From WJKP01 sp964531215 (GTDB lineage: Bacteria; Patescibacteriota; Patescibacteriia; CAIXNZ01), in contig CAZHFK010000007.1 in NCBI GenBank assembly GCA_964531215.1, forward strand, positions 1 through 33,102: DNA of 33,102 nucleotides. The letters run 5' to 3'. A model generated the notes under the pieces. It was not told where the DNA came from, did no database searches, and saw only the letters and a list, made by a program, of their open reading frames with translations. Positions 17,370-25,100 of the stretch are shown here, in pieces. Each line of letters begins with the position of its first letter. Within the stretch, counting starts at the first letter, position 1. The translations under genes and the position numbers were made by a program.

Positions 17370-18769
17370 TTAAGGCCGATTTTATTTAAAAAATTTGTCA
17401 TTAAAGTAAAATATTTTTCATTACGAGCCGATACGGCATCGGCAGAAAATCCCTCCAATTCGTCATAATCATAATAAAAATTATATTTATTAAAAGAACG
17501 TTCTTTAAGTCTAATTTTATACCTAGCCGGATTTTCATAAATAGGGCTGCCTGTGGTTAAATGAAAAACAGTCAAACCGATTGAAACAATATATTCTTTG
17601 AGATTATTTATTAGTTTTATAGTCTTGAATAAATCATGACTTGTTTCGTATGGCGTGCTAATAATTATATTCAGATGTATATTGATTTTATTTTTATCAA
17701 ATTTTAATTCTTTGATAATTTGCTTTACTTGCTCATTACTATAATAGGGTTTATTTAAGTATCGCCTGACTTGTTCCGCACCGCTTTCCAAACCGAACTT
17801 TAAAGTAACTTCTTTCTCTTTTGCATAATTTTTCAGGACATTAATTAATTTTGCGGGAAAATTATAAAAATCAACCCATAAAATTATTTCAAAATCATTT
17901 TTTTTACTAGATAAAAAATTCAAAATTTCTATCAGTAAATCCATGTTATTATTAGCCGAAGAATCAACAAAATAAATTCTTTGAGGTGAATTTTTATTAA
18001 ACAAACAATCCAATTCTTTTTTTATTTTATCAATACCTTTAAACTGCAATCTATCTTTAAAAGTACAAAAAGCACATTTACCGGCGCAACCTCTGGAAAA
18101 ATTATAATAAACTTCCTGTTGTTCATTAATCTTACCGTAATCTGGCAAAAACATATCTGAAAATCTTATATATTCGGCTGGATTATTTATTAAATCAGAT
18201 CCTTTATAAAATACCAAATTAGAAATATCAACTAAATGATTTTTATCTGCATCATTTTTTAAAATTTCAAACAAAGCGTATTCACCATCTCCTTTGACAA
18301 TATAATCAATTATTTCAGACTGATCATTTATCAATTCTTGGTTTAAAAAATTCATATAAGGACCGCCCAAAATATTAACATATTTTTTATTCAATTCTTT
18401 CAAAGCTTTGAGAGTATAAAGAGTAGGTAAAATATCTTCAAAAGACAATATGCTCAGGCCAAAAACCATCTCATCGCCAATTTGTGATTTAAGTCTATTT
18501 TTTATAATTTCCAAAACTTGATAGTCCAAATTACCATTTTGCCAAAAAACCAGATTTTTAACATAATTATCAACGAAAAAATATTTTACTAAAGGTAAAT
18601 TTTTCTTGTCAAAACAAAAATCCTGGCTTAAATAATAAATATTACAATTAATTTCTTTATAATTTAAATAGGATTTTAATTGAAAAATTCCCATTGGTAA
18701 AAAATGCCTTTCATCTGCTAAAAGGCATTTGTATCCACCATTATAAATTAATGCTATTTTATTTATCAC
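17363..18769 (-). CDS. B12-binding-domain type radical SAM enzyme
   Basis: This 468-residue protein has an N-terminal flavodoxin-like domain of the cobalamin-binding kind (about 5-175: LPMGIFQLKSYL, GLSILSFED, NILGGPYMN, IVKGDGE). The radical SAM core carries RGCAGKCAFC (C228, C232, C235), KFGLESGAE and an HLNIIISTP strand. The N-terminal domain has no DxHxxG cobalamin-ligand motif, so B12 may be bound base-on or not at all. Class B family members methylate unreactive carbons or build rings. The start codon is GTG at 18769. A 31-nt gap separates it from the next upstream radical SAM gene. It probably belongs to the same operon; the product is unknown. Confidence 0.85.
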   Translation of the reverse strand: MINKIALIYNGGYKCLLADERHFLPMGIFQLKSYLNYKEINCNIYYLSQDFCFDKKNLPLVKYFFVDNYVKNLVFWQNGNLDYQVLEIIKNRLKSQIGDEMVFGLSILSFEDILPTLYTLKALKELNKKYVNILGGPYMNFLNQELINDQSEIIDYIVKGDGEYALFEILKNDADKNHLVDISNLVFYKGSDLINNPAEYIRFSDMFLPDYGKINEQQEVYYNFSRGCAGKCAFCTFKDRLQFKGIDKIKKELDCLFNKNSPQRIYFVDSSANNNMDLLIEILNFLSSKKNDFEIILWVDFYNFPAKLINVLKNYAKEKEVTLKFGLESGAEQVRRYLNKPYYSNEQVKQIIKELKFDKNKINIHLNIIISTPYETSHDLFKTIKLINNLKEYIVSIGLTVFHLTTGSPIYENPARYKIRLKERSFNKYNFYYDYDELEGFSADAVSARNEKYFTLMTNFLNKIGLKW

Positions 18770-18800
18770 TTTATAAACTTAACAAATTTTTCAACTAACT

Positions 18801-19880
18801 TCAACCATAAATCTTTGCAAAATTATCTTTATCACATAACCTTTTAATGGTCTTTTTACCTGCCAGATTCATATAATAATATAAGTTGCTATAAGTTAAA
18901 AATAATTCTTTAAAATCACTACCGGCTATCTTACTATAAATATACAAATCTACCGGACAAAACAATCCACAGTTAATAAATTTCATATCAATATCTTCTT
19001 GCATGCCTGCTATTTGTTTTTTAATCAGCTTAAATTTTTGCTTATATATGTCTTGATCCAAATTAAAATGCTGCTGGCGTAATTCCTCATTAAAAAGATA
19101 ACTCAAACATAAAAAAACACTGCCATCACAATAAATTCTATACTGATCACAATTAAGTAATCTGTGGTTCTCCTTATTTAATATTTTTGCCAAATTATTT
19201 ATTTTTATAATATTATTGGACTTTTTCTCAAACAATTTTTCATAAGCCAAATACATCTTATCAATTGCCTGACTAAATTCTTTTTGCTCATTAACTGACC
19301 AATACCGGTAAGATTCAATGGCCAAATCAACGCTTTTAAAGCCTAAATTATTAAATCCCAATAAATCAGCTACTAAACTGGTCATATTATTTACTGAAAT
19401 TACTTTTGATATACTAATTTTTGAAAAAATTTCTTTATTATCAGCTATTGTCTGCAAATTTTTTATTACTGCTTCATAAACCGAAGACTCATTATCTTTA
19501 TAACGTCGATTGGCATCATTTGTTAATTTCCCTCCATCTAGGCTTAATATTATATTAATATTATTATTTTCAAAATATTCAAAATTATTCCGATTCAGCA
19601 TTGTCCCGTTGGTTATTAAAGTCAAAGTATAAGCAAAATAATATTTTTTTTGTTTTTCTTTTATAAAATCTACCAATTCTTTAATTTCTTTATAGCGAAG
19701 TAATGGTTCACCACCCAAAAAATTAATAAACAAAAAATTATTTTCCTTAAGAAAATAACTTAAACTAATTTTTATCCGGTCTATTTTTGTTTTTATTTTA
19801 GAATTTTTATTTACATAACAATAATTACAATTTAAATTGCAAGCCAAACTTAAATATATATATATACTTATTTCTTTCAT
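18801..19880 (-). CDS. Radical SAM/SPASM-Twitch type enzyme
   Basis: This 359-residue protein has C14-x3-C18-x2-C21 (CNLNCNYC), LGGEPLLR at 55-62, TLITNGT and LSLDG followed by an N-x-x-R segment. These are the signs of peptide-acting SPASM/Twitch enzymes rather than of the neighbouring array. The C-terminal part has CDQYRIYCDGSVFLCLSY and CGLFCPVD, consistent with an auxiliary cluster. It lies beside the His-Xaa-Ser module and may be a second maturase, but the Cys motif is at the very N-terminus, unlike what I expect of HxsC. The ATG at 19880 suits the fold; a strong Shine-Dalgarno site points instead to an out-of-frame ATG at 19887. Confidence 0.82.
   Translation of the reverse strand: MKEISIYIYLSLACNLNCNYCYVNKNSKIKTKIDRIKISLSYFLKENNFLFINFLGGEPLLRYKEIKELVDFIKEKQKKYYFAYTLTLITNGTMLNRNNFEYFENNNINIILSLDGGKLTNDANRRYKDNESSVYEAVIKNLQTIADNKEIFSKISISKVISVNNMTSLVADLLGFNNLGFKSVDLAIESYRYWSVNEQKEFSQAIDKMYLAYEKLFEKKSNNIIKINNLAKILNKENHRLLNCDQYRIYCDGSVFLCLSYLFNEELRQQHFNLDQDIYKQKFKLIKKQIAGMQEDIDMKFINCGLFCPVDLYIYSKIAGSDFKELFLTYSNLYYYMNLAGKKTIKRLCDKDNFAKIYG
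19854..19866. repeat. AT dinucleotide run near the start of the radical SAM gene
   Basis: Thirteen alternating A/T bases lie about 14 nt inside the coding region. Gain of one TA unit would place the upstream ATG at 19887, which has the good Shine-Dalgarno site, in frame with the enzyme. At present that ATG encodes only about 20 residues before a stop. Confidence 0.6.
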
Positions 19881-19896
19881 ATTGCATAAATTTAAT

Positions 19897-19914
19897 CCTC
19901 CTGCTAAAATTATA
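19897..19914 (-). promoter_or_regulatory. Shine-Dalgarno AGGAGG and possible -10 box upstream of the radical SAM island
   Basis: On the minus strand a TATAAT (19914-19909) is followed by a full AGGAGG (19902-19897). AGGAGG is 9 nt from the ATG at 19887 but 16 nt from the ATG of the radical SAM gene at 19880. It is the only full Shine-Dalgarno site I noticed at a minus-strand gene start. No convincing -35 box is seen, so the promoter reading is weak. It could be an internal promoter for the island. Confidence 0.4.
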
Positions 19915-19916
19915 AT

Positions 19917-20837
19917 TTAAAAAAATTCACCTATTCTAATTAAAGGTGGGTTTTCTTCTCTTTCTTCATCACAACAACCGGTTATATTATACTTATCAAT
20001 ATATTTTTTTAATTCATCTGTATTTATATATTCACATTCAAAATTTACAATATTACTCACATCATCGCAAGGTTGACTAGTATATTTATTTAAGCAGATC
20101 AATCTCATCAAATCATCCTCAATTAATTCGCATTCAGCCTGATTACCAGAAAGCAGCAAATAAAGTTCTTTACAGTCAAACTTATTTATATTATTAAGAT
20201 CAATATCTTCATTTAAATCTATAATGTTATTGCAATCATGATAAAAAGAATTTAAATAAAAAATATTATTGTCATTAAAATTTACGATTGGACAAGCATC
20301 TATTTCTACATCGTCACAAAAACCGTATGATTTACTGCCCTGTGCCCAGGTTTCCTGCCAAGCAGAGTCGCAATCAGATAAATTAGGACGATATTTTTTA
20401 AAAACATTACAACTATCCATGAATTTTTCTTTATCTTTTTGGACAAAACTATAATAATGAAGCCCCCAAACACCCAAATCAATTTCACATTGCTCTATTA
20501 CATTTTCTCTATTCTCATAAATTTGAGTGCACAAATTCCCAATATTTCCAATGTTATCGTTATCAAGCTGGCAAAAACCATAAAAATTCAAAGCTTTATA
20601 TAAAGCATATTTGGGAAGAAAATAAGAACCATCCTCAAATCTTGCTTTTTCTTCTTGACAAATATTAATTTTTTTATCTAACTGACCATTAACATTTAAA
20701 TTACCATTAACGGTATCGGAATCGGGCTGAGTTTTTTGCTGAAAAATAATTCCTTTATAAAACAAAAACATTAAAACTGCAACTATAATAAATACAACTA
20801 CTATTAAAGTTAAGATGATTAATGTTTTTTTATTCAT
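19917..20837 (-). CDS. Cys-rich membrane-anchored hypothetical protein
   Basis: This 306-residue protein begins with MNKK and a strong hydrophobic helix (about residues 5-27), then an acidic, Asn/Asp-rich domain with about 16 Cys residues, including CC near the C-terminus. There is no lipobox at the N-terminus. It is probably anchored in the membrane by its N-terminus, with an outer domain stabilised by disulfide bonds. I do not recognise a family. It lies between the repeat-peptide precursor and the SPASM-type radical SAM gene, so it may act in export, display or immunity for that peptide (inference). Confidence 0.6.
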   Translation of the reverse strand: MNKKTLIILTLIVVVFIIVAVLMFLFYKGIIFQQKTQPDSDTVNGNLNVNGQLDKKINICQEEKARFEDGSYFLPKYALYKALNFYGFCQLDNDNIGNIGNLCTQIYENRENVIEQCEIDLGVWGLHYYSFVQKDKEKFMDSCNVFKKYRPNLSDCDSAWQETWAQGSKSYGFCDDVEIDACPIVNFNDNNIFYLNSFYHDCNNIIDLNEDIDLNNINKFDCKELYLLLSGNQAECELIEDDLMRLICLNKYTSQPCDDVSNIVNFECEYINTDELKKYIDKYNITGCCDEEREENPPLIRIGEFF

Positions 20838-20859
20838 AATATTAAAACTTTATATTTAA

Positions 20860-21264
20860 TTAACAGCTGGAACCACTACTATGGTGCCCATGAGAACCGT
20901 GCGAACCATGAGAACCGTGCGAACCGTGGGAACCATGCGAACCATGCGAACCATGCGAACAATGAGAGCCGGTATTACCATCATTATGGATAAAATTATT
21001 ATGCCCATAATTATCATTAACCGTGCCGATAAGATCATTTTGTCTTCCCATGTTTGGGGATTCCCCAGGTTTTTTACTAAAGCTACCACCGGATTCACAA
21101 TCCATAGCTGAAAAAGCATCAGCTTCTTCGGCTAAAACACCCAAAGTAGTCACACCGATACCCAGCATAATAATATCTTTCTTGGTAATCTTCCCTTCTT
21201 CATCATTTAAAAATTCCTGAAATTTCTTTTTTAATTGCGGTATTTTTTTATTATTCATAATCAT
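20860..21264 (-). CDS. His-Xaa-Ser type RiPP precursor (HxsA-like) with Ser-His-Gly repeats
   Basis: This 134-residue peptide is a probable substrate of the adjacent maturase HxsB. The N-terminal leader is charged (KKFQEFLNDEEGKITKKD), then comes a hydrophobic segment (IIMLGIGVTTLGVLA), a linker rich in Gly, Asn, Asp and Ser, and a C-terminal core of one SHC and eight SHG units closing with HHSSGSSC. The period-3 His/Ser pattern is the hallmark of the His-Xaa-Ser RiPP class. Two ATG codons (21264, 21258) are possible starts. It sits 20 nt downstream of hxsB. An overlapping frame rich in Val/Arg/Met is an artefact of the 9-nt repeat. What the modified peptide does is unknown. Confidence 0.82.
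   Translation of the reverse strand: MIMNNKKIPQLKKKFQEFLNDEEGKITKKDIIMLGIGVTTLGVLAEEADAFSAMDCESGGSFSKKPGESPNMGRQNDLIGTVNDNYGHNNFIHNDGNTGSHCSHGSHGSHGSHGSHGSHGSHGSHGHHSSGSSC
20887..20967 (-). repeat. Nine tandem 9-nt units encoding Ser-His-Gly/Cys
   Basis: Nine in-frame 9-nt units encode SHC followed by eight SHG. Codons vary between units (TCG, TCC, TCT for Ser; CAT, CAC for His; one GGG among the GGT), so the peptide pattern looks conserved rather than freshly duplicated. Confidence 0.9.
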
Positions 21265-21284
21265 CGATAATTATTTTTATAAAA

Positions 21285-22769
21285 TTATTTAATAAATTTA
21301 CCGGGCACGGATTTTCTTAACCATTCTTCAAATATATCTTTGTTCTTTTTGTTTTGTAATTTGGTAAACAAATATTCAACAATCGCTTCATCTATTTTAA
21401 ATTTTATATTATTTTGAGGCGCTTGAAAAATATTATTATAAACCGAATAATTATAAACCGGACAAATCCCCAAATAAGGTTGGTACACATTTTTTTCATA
21501 ACCGGGCAAGCCATTTGAACATGAAGCCAAACAAATCGATTTGCATAAATTATTATTCAATAACTCTTCTAAATTATTTTCGGCCACAGTTCCTAGCTTG
21601 AACATATCATCCCCCATTCTGGAAATCATCCGGCCTTCATCACAAGTATAAACATCGCCATCATAATTATAAGCCAATTGACCGATACCGGCACCGCAAG
21701 GACAGCGAATATCAAAATTATTGCGATCTTTATTTAATAAAATTTTAAACAGATAAGTAATGGCGGTAGTTTCGTAAAAATGCTTGCCCTGATAATTTTT
21801 TTCTAAAATATAATCCAAGGAATTTTTATAAAAATCAATATATTCTTCTGCCGTATACCAAATTTTTTCTTTAGCCTGTAAAGCAAAACCGTAAGGATTT
21901 AAATATCGTAAATATATATTTTTAAAGCCCAGATCAAGATAGGTATCAATGACTTTTTTATAATTTTTTAATGTTTTTCGAGAAACAGTAATGACTGCAC
22001 CGACTCTAAAATAATTCTTTTTCTTGCCTTTATATTTATCTTTGTAAGCCTGATTAATTTTTTTTATCCATTTAACCGTTTCTGTATAACTATTACCCTC
22101 AGTAAAAATACGATTATAATTATGCGTCTCTTCATCGCCGTCCAAAGAAGTGCAAAAAAGAACCTGATTGTCCATTAAAAATTTCATTTTCTTTTGATCC
22201 AGTAAACTAAAATTGGAAACCAATCTAAGCTGTAAATCTTTTTTTTCCAGCTTATTTTTTTCTCGGGCATAAGCCACAACAAACTTAACAACCGGCCAGT
22301 TTAAAAGCGGCTCACCACCCTGAAACTCAATTGCCAAAGCCTGATTATTGCTTTTAAAAATCAAATCAACAATATTTTTGGCGGTTGGCATATCCATGTC
22401 CAAAGACTTATCCTTAACATCACCGGCACTGGCATGACAATAAATACAGCGATGATTACAGCGTAAAGTCACTACCATAATATGCAATGACGGGCCATAA
22501 TTTAAAAAATTATTTTTTTGACTAAATTGACTGACTAATTCAGGCTGATAACTATCATCTTTAATAAACAAATTTTCTTTTAATTCTTTATAAACCTTAT
22601 CTTGCTTTTTTAATTTACCGGTAATAAATTTTTTAAAATCAGCTTCAGCCAAAAAAACATATTTACCGACATCATTAGTCAATAAATAATTATCCTTATC
22701 AAATTTCTTAAAACGAAAAAAGCCGACTTTCTCTTTATTTAAATTATTAATGGTTTTTAAATCAAGCAT
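21285..22769 (-). CDS. hxsB: His-Xaa-Ser system radical SAM maturase HxsB
   Basis: This 494-residue enzyme is expected to modify the His-Xaa-Ser repeat peptide encoded just downstream. The N-terminal recognition-like domain reads FFRFKKF...YLLTNDVGKYVFL (about 17-40). The radical SAM core has C104-x3-C108-x2-C111 (CNHRCIYCHAS), EFQGGEPLLNW at 149-158, TSLDGDEETHN and RYLNPYGFA. The auxiliary-cluster part has CPCGAGIG (356-363) and YNYDGDVYTCDEGRM (367-381), followed by MGDDMFKLG and more Cys residues. The order and the YNYDGDVY-DEGRM block match HxsB as I know it. Its start overlaps the small HxsD-like gene by 8 nt, which suggests coupled translation. Confidence 0.9.
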   Translation of the reverse strand: MLDLKTINNLNKEKVGFFRFKKFDKDNYLLTNDVGKYVFLAEADFKKFITGKLKKQDKVYKELKENLFIKDDSYQPELVSQFSQKNNFLNYGPSLHIMVVTLRCNHRCIYCHASAGDVKDKSLDMDMPTAKNIVDLIFKSNNQALAIEFQGGEPLLNWPVVKFVVAYAREKNKLEKKDLQLRLVSNFSLLDQKKMKFLMDNQVLFCTSLDGDEETHNYNRIFTEGNSYTETVKWIKKINQAYKDKYKGKKKNYFRVGAVITVSRKTLKNYKKVIDTYLDLGFKNIYLRYLNPYGFALQAKEKIWYTAEEYIDFYKNSLDYILEKNYQGKHFYETTAITYLFKILLNKDRNNFDIRCPCGAGIGQLAYNYDGDVYTCDEGRMISRMGDDMFKLGTVAENNLEELLNNNLCKSICLASCSNGLPGYEKNVYQPYLGICPVYNYSVYNNIFQAPQNNIKFKIDEAIVEYLFTKLQNKKNKDIFEEWLRKSVPGKFIK

Positions 22770-22974
22770 ACGACGAACTCATTAAAGCTAAAACATAATT
22801 TAGAAATTCATCTTTTAATTCCCCCTTAACATCTTTATCAATTTTACTTATTTTAACTTCTATTTTATCATTTAATTGCTTAGTTTTAAAATTTGCCAAA
22901 TCAGAAAATGCCTCAATTGATGATTTAATTGCTGACAAATTATATATTTTTTTATTAAAATAAATCGTTTCCAT
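22762..22974 (-). CDS. Short HxsD-like protein
   Basis: This 70-residue protein aligns by eye with the larger HxsD-type protein encoded immediately upstream: IYNLSAIKSSIEAFSDLANF against IYPLESVYQAAYFFLDQTYI, IEVKISKID against IQVIMKLKK, and ELKDEFLNYVLALM against DLSGEFYNELLNQLL. It is therefore a shortened paralog lacking the C-terminal PLGIAKPWEE part. HxsD proteins accompany the radical SAM maturases of His-Xaa-Ser systems; a peptide-binding role is inferred. Its end overlaps hxsB by 8 nt, so the two are probably made together. Confidence 0.75.
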   Translation of the reverse strand: METIYFNKKIYNLSAIKSSIEAFSDLANFKTKQLNDKIEVKISKIDKDVKGELKDEFLNYVLALMSSSYA

Positions 22975-22977
22975 AAA

Positions 22978-23429
22978 TTATTTNNNNNNNNNNTATTTGA
23001 CGGAGTTTGCTCTTCCCAGGGCTTGGCTATGCCTAAGGGATCTTGCTGCCAATCATCTTCTTCAACTTCTTTTAATAATTCATCAACTTCGCTTGGCACT
23101 GCGCTATACAATGCTTTAGCTACCACATATTCCCTGATTTTAGCATTAACATCACTGATTTTATAGCGCAATAATTGATTTAAAAGTTCATTATAAAATT
23201 CTCCTGACAAATCTTTTATATTCTTTTCAGCAAATTCTTTTTTTAATTTCATGATAACCTGAATTTCTTTTTTAGGCTCACCATCTAAAAAAATATAAGT
23301 TTGATCCAAAAAAAAGTAAGCAGCCTGATAAACCGATTCCAAAGGATAAATCTTAGTATTTATTTTAAATTTAATTTGTTTTTCTCTCTGGTCAAATTCA
23401 AAATTAAAAAATTCACTTTTTTTCATCAT
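22978..23429 (-). CDS. hxsD: HxsD-like protein, C-terminus in assembly gap
   Basis: About 146 residues are visible before ten Ns. The core reads IYPLESVYQAAYFFLDQTYIFLD, then LSGEFYNELLNQLLRY, REYVVAKALYSA and, after an acidic stretch, DPLGIAKPWEEQTP, an arrangement I associate with HxsD proteins of His-Xaa-Ser systems. I place the start at the ATG at 23429; an ATG at 23426 and a TTG at 23435 are alternatives. If the real gap is 2 mod 3 long (for example 11 nt), the frame reaches a TAA at 22980-22978, three bases before the next gene. It is the first of the four Hxs-type genes and probably helps the maturase bind its peptide. Confidence 0.8.
22984..22993. other. Assembly gap (10 N) at the end of hxsD
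   Basis: Ten Ns, presumably a placeholder. A length of 2 mod 3 would put the TAA at 22980-22978 in frame with hxsD. Confidence 0.9.
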
Positions 23430-23457
23430 TATCAATAAATATTAATAATTAAAACAA

Positions 23458-24294
23458 TTAAGGCTTACGGCAACAAATCATTGCATTTGAATCATTAGAA
23501 TCAGCATCAAGATCATAAACCCAATAACCAGCGGGACAATTGGTTACATTACCTGTTGGATCCTGAACCCATTCACCCTCTACTAAATAATTATCCGCTT
23601 CTTGATTTAATCCTTGTTCAATACAAAGCTTGCTATTATCATTAGAAAAATAAATATCATTGGCATTAATTGCCTGACTGGCCTTGGCAATTAAAGTGTC
23701 TGAATTAAACCCCAGCAACCCGCCACCTAAAATATTTAAATTGACAGCTTTAGTTGTTCTAACAATAATATTATAATCACTTGCCACATTATTTGTAAAA
23801 CTTAAACCCGAATCAATTGCCCAGTTTTGATTCATTTTTAAACGATTAGCATCAATCAATAATAAACCGCTACCGCCAATTGATTTTATATTTAAATTCT
23901 GATCACCTAAAAGACTAATAGCATTGGTTGAAAATTCGTCTTTACTCATATTTCTTATTCCGCTCTCAAACCACCCGCTGGCCGGAAAAATTAAATTATT
24001 GGAAACAGCAAAAAAAGAAGTGCTTTCACCTGGACTGCCGTCGTCATTAATTTTACTCAAAACCTCATTCCAAGTACTGCCATTAACTTGACATTCGGCT
24101 TGGCTAACATAATTACTATCTTCACAATAGCCTGATAAAGCATCACCAACTAAAATATAATCACCGCCGGTTTTAAAAATTGAATCAATTAAAAAATAAT
24201 TATTGGCCGAATCATAATTAAAACCGGCCCAAGCAACTGAACTGCTAAGCACAAAAATCGCAATAATTAAACAAATTTTATAAATTTTATTCAT
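23458..24294 (-). CDS. Secreted Cys-rich protein, shared C-terminal module (exported trio)
   Basis: This 278-residue protein starts with a clear signal peptide (lysine, then a hydrophobic run, then VAWA before GFNYD), so it is probably secreted. The body is rich in Asn, Ser, Leu and Ile in a beta-strand-like rhythm (LNIKSIGGSGLLLIDANRL). The C-terminus has KLC, NCPAGYWV, DLDAD and ICCRKP. The next gene downstream of the promoter (24301-25083) ends in a similar KLC...SCP...D-D...CC pattern. No enzyme motif is seen. It may be an adhesin, a fibre or a surface-assembled protein. It lies 22 nt before hxsD in the same operon. I do not recognise a family. Confidence 0.65.
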   Translation of the reverse strand: MNKIYKICLIIAIFVLSSSVAWAGFNYDSANNYFLIDSIFKTGGDYILVGDALSGYCEDSNYVSQAECQVNGSTWNEVLSKINDDGSPGESTSFFAVSNNLIFPASGWFESGIRNMSKDEFSTNAISLLGDQNLNIKSIGGSGLLLIDANRLKMNQNWAIDSGLSFTNNVASDYNIIVRTTKAVNLNILGGGLLGFNSDTLIAKASQAINANDIYFSNDNSKLCIEQGLNQEADNYLVEGEWVQDPTGNVTNCPAGYWVYDLDADSNDSNAMICCRKP

Positions 24295-24300
24295 AAATTT

Positions 24301-25083
24301 TTAAAAACTGACATTTAAATAACAGCATAAAGCACCTTTACGTACACCGCTCAAACCAGCTGTTCGGCCATCCTGATCCACAAAAGCCGGATGTTTAAAG
24401 GTTGATTTTGGACAAGATAAGGGATAAGATGGATTATTAATCGTATAACATAATTTATGCTCAGAAAAATTACCGACAAATCCCAAATCAATATCGCCTA
24501 AATTTAAGGTGTCAGCTTCCAATGTTACCCAAGTATTATTACCAAAAGATCCTAAAGTTTTTAAATATAAATTTTCTGTTTCCATTTCATTGGGATTGCA
24601 ATTACTATCATAATTTGAAAAACAACCGTTAACAACTTTCACTCCGCTGTTGGTATAGATTCTATTAACTGCTTCTAAGCTTATTGTCTTGGCCTGTATT
24701 TTATTAGTCTGCATTTCCGTATAATCAGAATCCAAAACAGTCAACCCCTTATCCGGATCAGAAAACCAAACCAAAACTTTATTTTCGCAATCTCGATTTA
24801 AAGGAACGTTTGTCTGAGCTTGTCTTTCGTCTTTACAAAAAATAAAAGAAGACTCTTCATCTAAAATTAACTTTTTTTCAACCAAAACATCGCCAAACTC
24901 ACCTTGATTGCCCAAATTATCCTGACCCACTGTCAGATAACCATTAATATATAAATTATCAAAAATAAAAAATTCACGACCCTTTTCCAGGAAAAAACCC
25001 TGCTGAGCAATAGCTAAATTGCCAATCACAAATAGCAAAGCCAAACTTGACAAAAAAATAGCGATTTTAAAAATATTTTTCAT
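24301..25083 (-). CDS. Secreted Cys-rich protein, shared C-terminal module (exported trio)
   Basis: This 260-residue protein has a signal peptide (MKNIFKIAIFLSSLALL...LAIA, then QQGFF). The start of the mature part, GFFLEKGREFFIFDNLYINGYLTVG, resembles that of its two neighbours. The middle is beta-rich (LNLGDIDLGFVGNF). The end reads KLC, SCPKSTF, D-D, LCCYLNVSF, matching the layout of the 278-residue neighbour. It is probably secreted with disulfide bonds. It lies 6 nt before the next gene and 17 nt after the previous one. The function is unknown. Confidence 0.65.
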   Translation of the reverse strand: MKNIFKIAIFLSSLALLFVIGNLAIAQQGFFLEKGREFFIFDNLYINGYLTVGQDNLGNQGEFGDVLVEKKLILDEESSFIFCKDERQAQTNVPLNRDCENKVLVWFSDPDKGLTVLDSDYTEMQTNKIQAKTISLEAVNRIYTNSGVKVVNGCFSNYDSNCNPNEMETENLYLKTLGSFGNNTWVTLEADTLNLGDIDLGFVGNFSEHKLCYTINNPSYPLSCPKSTFKHPAFVDQDGRTAGLSGVRKGALCCYLNVSF

Positions 25084-25100
25084 GAAAAAGTTTAATTAAA

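Noticed and set aside
18801..19880. Calling this radical SAM enzyme HxsC
   Set aside because: Its cluster motif is at residue 14 with no N-terminal domain, and it has SPASM/Twitch features; I cannot support HxsC from sequence alone.
3776..19880. Alternative genetic code (TGA read as Gly or Trp), known in some CPR lineages
   Set aside because: TGA ends several genes at positions fitting their neighbours, and conserved Trp and Gly use standard codons.
20887..20967. Short tandem repeats that might suggest a CRISPR array
   Set aside because: Units are 9 nt without spacers and lie in frame in a coding region.
20856..21119. An 87-codon frame overlapping the precursor, full of Val, Arg and Met repeats
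   Set aside because: It is the alternate frame of the 9-nt repeat. The Ser-His-Gly frame fits the adjacent HxsB and HxsD-like genes.
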